This document shows, piece after piece, positions 1 to 5,237 of a stretch of DNA of 6,877 bases. How positions within the stretch are numbered: the first letter of the stretch is position 1; every line of letters starts with the position of its first letter. This DNA comes from Bacteroidales bacterium (GTDB lineage Bacteria > Bacteroidota > Bacteroidia > Bacteroidales > S143-33). Under the pieces are notes generated by a model. It did no database searches. It worked only from the letters and a program-made list of their open reading frames with translations, and was not told the DNA's origin. Both the position numbers and the translations under genes were made by a program. Where the stretch lies: assembly GCA_027083655.1 (NCBI GenBank), contig JALWNS010000121.1, positions 1 through 6,877 of the forward strand. Direction: 5' to 3'.

Positions 1-341
1 GATATAAGATAAAGGAAGATAAAGGCGTTCCAGGTATCTTCTTCTTGCGCCAATTAGACAATGGCGATTTTGCCCTTCTGGCAGGAAATTATGTTACTGA
101 AGAACAAAAAGACATTATCAAGGAAAAACTTGAGTTTATAAATTCCAAGTCTATTGAGGAAATTAGTGAGCTATATGATGAGATTTTATTAGACATGGAG
201 AATGTTGATTCTTTGCGTTCAGGTTTAGGCCTTTATGATCTAAGAATTAAAAGCTCCTCTCTTTTGCAATATAAATTTCTAAAAGTTTCAGAAAATCTGT
301 ATTTTTATATCCTGCAAACCCTAATCAAAAACGTCAATTGA
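1..341 (+). CDS. SiaB-like (DUF6272) protein kinase, 3' part only
   Basis: This is the C-terminal end of a gene cut by the left edge. The frame is open from base 3 through the stop at 339-341, giving about 112 residues, so the TTG at 45 is not a real start. The best landmark is SGLGLYDLRIKSS about 30 residues before the end. This resembles the glycine-rich G-x-G-L box of GHKL ATP-binding folds as found in SiaB/DUF6272 proteins. In Pseudomonas aeruginosa SiaB phosphorylates the small protein SiaC. A DUF1987/SiaC homologue follows immediately here: its ATG lies 2 bp after this stop, and a TTG at 338 would even overlap the stop. This pairing supports the call more than the fragment does. The N-terminal ATP-binding residues lie outside the window, so activity cannot be judged. 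The protein is probably cytoplasmic. Confidence 0.75.
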   Translation, partial: YKIKEDKGVPGIFFLRQLDNGDFALLAGNYVTEEQKDIIKEKLEFINSKSIEEISELYDEILLDMENVDSLRSGLGLYDLRIKSSSLLQYKFLKVSENLYFYILQTLIKNVN

Positions 342-343
342 TC

Positions 344-718
344 ATGGAACCAATTATACTTCAACCTTCTGAGGATACTCCCGAAGTCATACTTAACCCT
401 TCGGAAAATATTTTTAGGATTGCACGTGTTTCTGTTCCAGAAGACGCTTACGAATTTTACCAGCCAATAATCCACTGGCTCAGGGAATATAGCAAAAATC
501 CATTGCCAGAAACAATTTTTGAATTTGATCTCGAGTATGTAAATACTGCTTCAAACAAGCAACTTATGCAATTGATGTTGGTACTTGATGAGATAGCACA
601 GACTAGTCCTGTTACAGTTAAATGGTTTTATGAATCTATTGACGAAGATATGCTCTCTTTGGGTAAGAGGTACGAAAAATTAGCCAAGAATATACACTTT
701 GAATTTATAGAAATTTAA
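344..718 (+). CDS. SiaC-like (DUF1987) regulatory phosphoprotein
   Basis: This is a complete 124-residue protein, close to the usual length of about 125 for DUF1987/SiaC. The ATG at 344 is preferred; an in-frame TTG at 338 would add two residues and overlap the upstream stop. The centre reads FEFDLEYVNTASNKQLMQL, the family's conserved 'Y-x-N-T-x-S-x-K' segment, and its threonine is residue 68, the same number as the phosphorylated T68 of P. aeruginosa SiaC. In that organism SiaB phosphorylates SiaC, a PP2C-type phosphatase reverses it, and unphosphorylated SiaC activates the diguanylate cyclase SiaD. The upstream neighbour is the putative kinase and the downstream gene starts 9 bp after this stop. 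No GGDEF gene or phosphatase is visible in the window, so the output here is unknown. The protein has no signal peptide or membrane segment and is cytoplasmic. Confidence 0.88.
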   Translation: MEPIILQPSEDTPEVILNPSENIFRIARVSVPEDAYEFYQPIIHWLREYSKNPLPETIFEFDLEYVNTASNKQLMQLMLVLDEIAQTSPVTVKWFYESIDEDMLSLGKRYEKLAKNIHFEFIEI

Positions 719-727
719 TCTTTCCCT

Positions 728-1267
728 ATGGCAAAAAATATAGAGATTAAAGCCCGTTGCAACGAGCCTGCACGTATAAGAAATATTCTTCAAGCAGTGC
801 AGGCTCGTTTTGTAGGTGTGGACAACCAGATAGATACTTATTTCCATGTGCCCAATGGGCGGCTGAAATTGAGGGAAGGCAATATTGAAAAAAATCTGAT
901 TTTTTACCAGAGGCCGGATGAAGCAGGTCCCAAAAAATCAGATGTGTTGTTATATAAACCAGATGATGCACAGTCTCTAAGACAGGTTTTGCAGGCAGCA
1001 TTGGGGATATTAGTCCAGGTAAAGAAGAAAAGGGAAATTTATTTTGCCGGAAATGTAAAATTTCATATTGATGAGGTAGAGGGCCTTGGTGGTTTTGTAG
1101 AAATAGAGGCTCAGGATTTTAATGGCCAGTATAACGAGCAACAACTACTCGAACAATGTCAGTATTATCTGAGGCTTTTTCAGATCCCTGAGCAGAATTT
1201 AATTTCCCGCTCTTATAGCGATATGTTGCTGGACGTGGATTATAAAAAGCACAAGTCTCGCAGCTAA
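728..1267 (+). CDS. CYTH-domain protein (class IV adenylate cyclase / triphosphatase-like)
   Basis: This 179-residue protein has a single CYTH triphosphate-tunnel domain. Visible marks are the first strand KNIEIKAR (residues 3-10), QIDTYFHVPNGRLKLRE (34-50), the basic KKKREIYF (99-106), HIDEVEGLGGFVEIEAQ (113-129) and the closing RSYSDMLL (161-168). Lysines and arginines (K8, R10, R45, K47, R49, R102) and acidic residues (D115, E116, E125, E127) suit binding of a triphosphate with divalent metal. The signature E-x-E-x-K appears as N4-I-E6-I-K8, so the first glutamate is Asn. CYTH proteins include CyaB-type adenylate cyclases, thiamine triphosphatases and inorganic triphosphatases; sequence alone does not choose. 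The gene starts 9 bp after the siaC-like gene, so co-transcription is likely. The last ~11 residues after SYSDMLL are a non-conserved tail opposite a possible antisense gene. A perfect 13-bp inverted repeat lies in codons 12-28. Confidence 0.85.
   Translation: MAKNIEIKARCNEPARIRNILQAVQARFVGVDNQIDTYFHVPNGRLKLREGNIEKNLIFYQRPDEAGPKKSDVLLYKPDDAQSLRQVLQAALGILVQVKKKREIYFAGNVKFHIDEVEGLGGFVEIEAQDFNGQYNEQQLLEQCQYYLRLFQIPEQNLISRSYSDMLLDVDYKKHKSRS
761..809 (+). repeat. 13-bp perfect inverted repeat in the CYTH gene
   Basis: AACGAGCCTGCAC at 761-773 is the exact reverse complement of GTGCAGGCTCGTT at 797-809, with a 23-nt spacer. Both arms begin on a codon boundary (codons 12 and 24). In the mRNA this would form a GC-rich stem starting 33 nt after the start codon. 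No U-tract follows, so it is not an intrinsic terminator. Confidence 0.8.
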
Positions 1268-1424
1268 CGCCAGACGGACAAGTAGCACATATAGGGTTGA
1301 TTTTTTGTTTTATAGAATCTTGCTTTGAAGAAAAAAGTCTTATGATAGGGCGGATAATACTTTTGTATATAACCGTTCCAAAAGTAATTGCTAAGATTGT
1401 ATAGGTGATAATTTCTTGCCACAT
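1119..1424 (-). CDS. Possible small one-helix membrane protein with CxxC-x5-CxxC motif
   Basis: Not firmly recognised. From the ATG at 1424 it has 101 residues; a TTG at 1439 would add five. The N-terminus MWQEIITYTILAITFGTVIY reads as one transmembrane helix, followed by a basic segment. Then comes CATCPSGVSCETC (residues 46-58), a four-cysteine motif that could bind metal or form disulfides. The layout recalls small cysteine-tailed membrane proteins such as the FeoB-associated family, but the match is only in general form. It lies 57 bp downstream of the glycosyltransferase stop on the same strand, so it could be the last gene of that operon. Oddly, its 3' half runs 149 bp antisense into the CYTH gene, and the final ~35 residues look like low-quality read-through. 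The cysteine motif lies mostly beyond the CYTH stop and opposite that protein's non-conserved tail. A chance open frame or a frameshifted shorter gene remains possible. Confidence 0.45.
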   Translation of the reverse strand: MWQEIITYTILAITFGTVIYKSIIRPIIRLFSSKQDSIKQKINPICATCPSGVSCETCAFYNPRPATYRYKSGKLNSAQGSEKASDNTDIVRVVVARYTGH

Positions 1425-1474
1425 AATTAGTATGTTCAACTTTTGTGTGAAATAACAAGTTTTTGTTCGAGCTG

Positions 1475-1498
1475 TAAATACCTAAATGTTGGTATTTA
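1475..1498 (-). other. Hairpin at the glycosyltransferase stop codon
   Basis: TAAATACC at 1475-1482 pairs with GGTATTTA at 1491-1498 around an 8-nt loop that contains most of the stop codon of the glycosyltransferase gene (1482-1484). It is an AT-rich 8-bp stem with no U-run on the - strand side, so it is a weak candidate for transcript-end processing or attenuation rather than a clear terminator. Confidence 0.35.
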
Positions 1499-2504
1499 AT
1501 TTTTTTCCCTTTGTCAACGCATAAATTAGCCCCCATGTTTCGCCTAGCCCATAGAAAAAGTGCCATACAAAGAATGTGATTATCATGTGTACTACAGTAG
1601 TCTTTGACCTGTTGGCCTTGATCGAGGCAATAAGTGTCGCACTTAAATATGCGGTAATTATAGCGAAGAAAAGATAGAGAAATATTTTAAGCCACAGGCC
1701 AAAAATCAGGGATCCAAGCAGACCCAGGACAAAAAACAAAGGTATAAAATGACGTACCCCGAGTGCCTTAAAACTCCGGGTAATAAATACAGTCAGAATG
1801 TTCCATTTGCCATTCTCAAAGCTATATTTTGCGAATTCTGTCCATGTACTCCTGGGAAAATAGCGCAGGTGTATGTCCGGCACAAGGAATATTTTACCGC
1901 CATGTGCAATGATTCTTTTGTTAAACTCTATGTCCTGATTGCGTGCCAGCCGCTCATTGAAATAACCTATACGTTCGAATAAGTCCCTGTCCCATATACC
2001 AAATGGCACGGTATCGACTTCAATTGGATTCCCCGAACGTAAAAGACGGTAAGTTGCATTACCTACACCCCAAGGGCTATCCAATACAGCAACAATGGCA
2101 TGGTTTACTTTTGTATCGTGGTGGGCGGTGTGTACAAACACACCGCCCACGTTGTCTGCTTTTAGTTTATCTTTCCATTCGATAAGCCGGTCTATGTACT
2201 TTGGAGGATATACTGTATGGGCATCGGCGCGTATAATGATCTCGCCGGCTGCATTTCGTATCCCAATATTGAGTGATATGGGCGTAAGCCGGTTGGGATT
2301 ATCCAAAAGCCTGATTGTGACACCTGTCTGTTTGCTTAATTGCTTTACTATTTGCTGTGTTCCATCTGTGCTATCGCCGTCAATTACAATGAATTCAAGC
2401 AATTCAGGGGGATAGTCTGTCTGTAATAGGCTTTTTATTGACCTGGCAATGAAGCGTGCTTCGTTATATGCCGGTATTATTACGGATACTTTCTTCTGAG
2501 GCAT
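1482..2504 (-). CDS. ExoA-like family 2 glycosyltransferase, membrane-anchored
   Basis: This 340-residue protein has a GT-A catalytic domain at about residues 5-235 and three likely C-terminal membrane helices at about 252-272, 274-296 and 305-330. Family marks are VSVIIPAYNEARFI (7-20), IDGDSTDGT (41-49), the metal/nucleotide-sugar site RADAH (93-97), ADNVGG (116-121), SPWGVGNA (143-150) and NQDIEFNKRI (189-198), where the catalytic acidic residue is expected. This pattern fits the succinoglycan-synthesis ExoA-like branch of GT2, acting at the inner membrane on nucleotide-sugar donors to build a surface or secreted glycan. The sugar and acceptor cannot be told. The ATG at 2504 is secure because conserved sequence begins at residue 5. 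As a result the gene overlaps the last 41 bp of tsaE, implying translational coupling. Codons 119-128 form a perfect 13-bp-stem hairpin. Confidence 0.9.
   Translation of the reverse strand: MPQKKVSVIIPAYNEARFIARSIKSLLQTDYPPELLEFIVIDGDSTDGTQQIVKQLSKQTGVTIRLLDNPNRLTPISLNIGIRNAAGEIIIRADAHTVYPPKYIDRLIEWKDKLKADNVGGVFVHTAHHDTKVNHAIVAVLDSPWGVGNATYRLLRSGNPIEVDTVPFGIWDRDLFERIGYFNERLARNQDIEFNKRIIAHGGKIFLVPDIHLRYFPRSTWTEFAKYSFENGKWNILTVFITRSFKALGVRHFIPLFFVLGLLGSLIFGLWLKIFLYLFFAIITAYLSATLIASIKANRSKTTVVHMIITFFVWHFFYGLGETWGLIYALTKGKKLNTNI
2121..2150 (-). repeat. 13-bp perfect hairpin inside the glycosyltransferase gene
   Basis: GTGGGCGGTGTGT at 2121-2133 is the exact reverse complement of 2138-2150, separated by four bases (ACAA on +). 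The 30 bases coincide exactly with codons 119-128 of the gene on the - strand (VGGVFVHTAH). The arms are GC-rich compared with surrounding DNA. No U-tract follows on either strand, so it does not look like an ordinary terminator. The encoded VGG belongs to the conserved core and the protein shows no obvious insertion there. Confidence 0.85.
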
Positions 2505-2916
2505 TGATCAATATTTTTCTGTGGCTATTGTCCAGTATATCTAGCTTTATCCTGAGAGTGTTGTCTGGCAGCAGGGTCTCGATAATTTCCGGCCATTCAA
2601 TAAGACATAATTCCCCGCTATAAAAATAATCTTCAACTCCTATGTTGATTGCGTCTTCTATTTTGTCCAAACGGTAAAAATCAAAATGAAAGATACTACC
2701 TCCGTCCTCGAGCTGGTATTGATTGATGATGGCGAATGTGGGGCTCTGGACTGTGTCAATAACACCCAGTTTTTCGCCAATGGCTTTTATCAAAGTGGTT
2801 TTACCAGATCCCATCTTGCCGTAAAAAGCTACAACCTGTATATTATTATTCTCAATGAAGTCTATAATTTCTTGTGCTATCTGGTCTAGCTCTCGCAAAG
2901 AAAAGGTTTTTTCCAT
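2464..2916 (-). CDS. tsaE: tRNA threonylcarbamoyladenosine biosynthesis ATPase TsaE
   Basis: This 150-residue P-loop ATPase works with TsaB and TsaD to make N6-threonylcarbamoyladenosine at position 37 of ANN-decoding tRNAs in the cytoplasm. Motifs are in family order: Walker A GKMGSGKTT (33-41), QSPTFAIINQY (57-67) of the switch region, HFDFYRL (77-83) with D79, and LIEWPE (105-110) with the conserved W108. Length is typical for TsaE. The ATG at 2916 starts 5 bp after the porX stop, and the 3' end overlaps the glycosyltransferase gene by 41 bp, so the three genes are very likely co-transcribed. From memory, porX-tsaE adjacency is common in Bacteroidota; this could be checked by gene-neighbourhood comparison. 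Residues after about 140 are a non-conserved tail within the overlap. Confidence 0.95.
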   Translation of the reverse strand: MEKTFSLRELDQIAQEIIDFIENNNIQVVAFYGKMGSGKTTLIKAIGEKLGVIDTVQSPTFAIINQYQLEDGGSIFHFDFYRLDKIEDAINIGVEDYFYSGELCLIEWPEIIETLLPDNTLRIKLDILDNSHRKILINASEESIRNNTGI

Positions 2917-2921
2917 AGCTT

Positions 2922-4472
2922 TTAGTGTGTTTGGATTTTGACAAATGGTATAAGCATTTCTTCCATTGATACACCGCCGTGCTGGAATGAATCTTTGTAA
3001 TAATTGACAAATTGATGGTAATTATTTGGGTATACAAAGAAGTCATTTTCCAGTGCAAAGATATAAGTATTAACAATATTCGATTTAGGAAGACCGATTT
3101 TTTCTGGTTTGACAATGGCATAAACTTTTTTGTCAGGATAATTAAGATTCTTTCCTTGTTTGTAGCGAATATTTGTTGTAGTCTCACGGTCACCGATGAC
3201 TTTCACAGGGTTTTTGACACGAACAGCACCATGGTCAGTAGTTATAAAGATAGTTGCCTTATATTGCGTTAATTGTTCGAAAAGCTGGTAGATAGACGAG
3301 TGTCTGAACCATGATTTTACGACTGCACGGTAAGAGCTTTCGTCCTTTGCCAGCTCTTTGACCATCTGCATATTTGTTTTAGCGTGTGAGAGCATGTCAA
3401 TAAAGTTGTAAACAATGATATTAAGGCGGGAGTTGAGCAAATTTTTTAGATTTGAGACTATTTTCTGACCTTGTGTGTCATTAAATACTTTATAGAAGTT
3501 GAATTTTGTTTCGATATTGTTTCGTTTTAGCAGTTTCTGGAATAGTTCTGCTTCATATTCGTTTTTATTGCCCTCGTCAGTGTCGTCCCTCCAGATGTTA
3601 GGGAAGTAACGTTTGATATCCAGGGGCATTAAACCGGCGAATAAAGCATTTCGTGCGTACTGAGTAGCAGTAGGTAAGATGCTACTAATGAGCTGTTCGT
3701 CTATTTTAGACACTTTGTTGTGAATCAGGGACCTGAGCTCGCGCCAATGGTCATAACGCAGGTTGTCTATAACTATGAGGAACACAGGGCCGTTGTTTTG
3801 TTGTAATACAGGTAGTACCCTCTCCTGTATGATATTGCTAACATTTGGGATTGAGGCACTTTTTATCCATTGCTCATAATTATTTTTCACCTGTCTGGCG
3901 AAAAGCCTGTTAGCTTCTTGTTTTAGCGATTCCAGTATTGATAATAATACCTCATCTTGCACCTCATCCAGTAATAATGTCCAGTGGGTTAGTTTGCGGT
4001 AAATTTCTGTCCAGTCTTGCCAGTCAGAGGCAGAGTTTATTTCATTGCTTAATTTATTGAATTCTTCGCGAAATTTTGTGCCTGTTTTTTCTGTGATTAG
4101 GTCTTTCTGGAAGACGTTTTTCTTGATTGTTAGCAAGATTTGCTGTGGTTTGACTGGTTTGATAAGGTAATCTGCTACTTGAGAACCAATAGCTTCGTCC
4201 ATTACAGCTTCATCCTCACTTTTGGTCACCATTATGACAGGTGTATGGGGGGCGTATTCCTTGAGCTGTGGTAGTGCGTTAAGCCCTGTGATACCAGGCA
4301 TGTTTTCGTCCAGGAAAATGATGTCAAATTTTTCTTGTTTGAGAATATCAAAAGCATCTTGGGCATTAGTAGCAGTCTTGACAAGATAACCTTTTCGTTC
4401 TAAGAATATTATGTGAACATTTAGTAGGTCGACTTCGTCGTCAACCCAGAGGATTTTTACATTTTCTGCCAT
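2922..4472 (-). CDS. porX: PorX: response regulator fused to PglZ/alkaline phosphatase-like domain
   Basis: This 516-residue protein has two parts. Residues 5-120 are a receiver domain with acidic pocket D11-D12, phospho-acceptor D55 (FLDENMPG), T83 and K105 (LIKP). After a helical linker, residues ~225-515 form a PglZ/alkaline phosphatase-superfamily domain. Likely metal or catalytic residues are D236 (VIDNLRYD), the threonines in LPTATQYARNALFAG (265-279), D359 and H363 (IDMLSHAK), D413-H414 (TTDHGAVR) and H498 (QHGGVSMEEM). All expected positions look present. PorX works with the sensor PorY and an ECF sigma factor to control type IX secretion genes, and the Porphyromonas gingivalis protein hydrolyses oligonucleotides in a zinc-dependent way. 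The ATG at 4472 fits the domain start. The 41-bp gap from the LysO stop holds no strong promoter; a TTTG at 4520-4517 (- strand) with a poor downstream -7 match is the best seen. porY is not in the window. Confidence 0.95.
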   Translation of the reverse strand: MAENVKILWVDDEVDLLNVHIIFLERKGYLVKTATNAQDAFDILKQEKFDIIFLDENMPGITGLNALPQLKEYAPHTPVIMVTKSEDEAVMDEAIGSQVADYLIKPVKPQQILLTIKKNVFQKDLITEKTGTKFREEFNKLSNEINSASDWQDWTEIYRKLTHWTLLLDEVQDEVLLSILESLKQEANRLFARQVKNNYEQWIKSASIPNVSNIIQERVLPVLQQNNGPVFLIVIDNLRYDHWRELRSLIHNKVSKIDEQLISSILPTATQYARNALFAGLMPLDIKRYFPNIWRDDTDEGNKNEYEAELFQKLLKRNNIETKFNFYKVFNDTQGQKIVSNLKNLLNSRLNIIVYNFIDMLSHAKTNMQMVKELAKDESSYRAVVKSWFRHSSIYQLFEQLTQYKATIFITTDHGAVRVKNPVKVIGDRETTTNIRYKQGKNLNYPDKKVYAIVKPEKIGLPKSNIVNTYIFALENDFFVYPNNYHQFVNYYKDSFQHGGVSMEEMLIPFVKIQTH

Positions 4473-4513
4473 ATATCTAAGTTTTAGTTAAGATAGTAAA
4501 TAAAAGGCAATGT

Positions 4514-5116
4514 TTACAAATAACATAAAAAAGACACTAAAAATGGGACAATTATGGTCAAAGACAAACCACTGAACACAGCAACAAGGGCATATTCTTT
4601 GCCACTATATTCGGTAATTATTGGCAGTGTGGTGTCCATGGCAGTAGCGCCTCCTGAGGCTATGGGCGCCAAAGGCCCAAAGAATTTGACCAAAAGCGGT
4701 GTCAGGATCAGTGTCAACATCTCCCTGAAAATATTTGACAGTAATGCAACAACACCCAGAGCCTTGCTTTTGATCTCGGCGATAATAATGCTTGAGAGAC
4801 TGTAATATCCAAAACCGGCTCCCACAGCCATGCTATCGGTTACTGTTAAGTCTTTAATAAAAATACTAACCAGTGCTGTCCCCAACAGACTACCAATTAT
4901 CACACCCGTTGGTATGAGAACCAGGCGCAGTGAACTTGTGCGGATAATCTCAAATGATTTTTTGTCCATACCTATCAATAAACCTACCAGAAAAAGGAGT
5001 AGGTATAGAGCATATATACTTAGGTCATTTTTTATGATAATATCTGGCAAAAGCCTGAAATGTCCAAGCATAATACCCAGAATAAAAAATGCTATTATTT
5101 TGGCTGTTGTGAACAT
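4514..5116 (-). CDS. LysO-type (DUF340) lysine exporter, C-terminal half
   Basis: This 200-residue, strongly hydrophobic protein (about six membrane helices) lines up with the second half of E. coli LysO (YbjE, about 299 residues). Matching landmarks are IIAFFILGIMLG (7-18), LYLLLFLVGLLIGMD (38-51), GAGFGYYSLSSIIIAE (99-114), FREMLTLILTP (130-140) and GGATAMDTTLPII (155-167). LysO exports L-lysine and toxic analogues across the inner membrane. I use the ATG at 5116, which places the first helix at the N-terminus; a TTG at 5137 would add seven polar residues. Some Bacteroidota carry LysO as two adjacent half-genes, but no N-terminal half precedes this one: only about 120 bp separate it from the divergent hutI. 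The partner is either elsewhere or absent, so function as a lysine exporter is uncertain. porX follows 41 bp downstream on the same strand. Confidence 0.85.
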   Translation of the reverse strand: MFTTAKIIAFFILGIMLGHFRLLPDIIIKNDLSIYALYLLLFLVGLLIGMDKKSFEIIRTSSLRLVLIPTGVIIGSLLGTALVSIFIKDLTVTDSMAVGAGFGYYSLSSIIIAEIKSKALGVVALLSNIFREMLTLILTPLLVKFFGPLAPIASGGATAMDTTLPIITEYSGKEYALVAVFSGLSLTIIVPFLVSFLCYL

Positions 5117-5237
5117 CAGTTTTTGACTTTCAGACAAAAATAAAAAAATAACATAAAGATTATAGACAGTACTTTATGAGGTTTTCTGTTTTGTACATAA
5201 AAAGTTAAATTTCGGATAAACAAAAATCATCAATGCC
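5117..5237. promoter_or_regulatory. Divergent promoter region between the LysO-like gene and hutI
   Basis: About 120 AT-rich bases separate the start codons of two divergent genes and must hold promoters for both. On the - strand, TATTTTTG (5142-5135) matches the Bacteroidota -7 consensus TAnnTTTG just upstream of the ATG at 5116, but no TTTG -33 box stands at the right distance. On the + strand, TTTG (5190-5193) precedes TAAATTTC (5206-5213), a one-mismatch -7 box, but the 12-bp spacing is shorter than the usual 19-21. Positions of the elements are therefore tentative. No obvious operator palindrome was seen. Confidence 0.4.

Noticed and set aside
45..341. 98-residue reading frame beginning at a TTG
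   Set aside because: The frame is open upstream to base 3 and the protein looks like the C-terminal end of a larger family, so the TTG is internal, not a start.
1264..1566. 100-residue - strand reading frame
   Set aside because: It overlaps the glycosyltransferase 3' end and the small cysteine frame in another phase, and shows no family-like motif; a shadow frame.
1749..2415. Three + strand frames (1749-1982, 2003-2185, 2095-2415)
   Set aside because: All lie antisense to the well-supported glycosyltransferase gene, with no recognisable motifs or start context.
2852..3272. Frames of 113 (-) and 86 (+) residues over the end of porX
   Set aside because: The porX frame has the essential H498 and D413-H414 motifs here, so the other frames are shadows.
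4554..5126. Two + strand frames (83 and 98 residues)
   Set aside because: Antisense to the LysO-like gene; their basic, serine-rich composition is typical of the reverse complement of membrane-helix codons.
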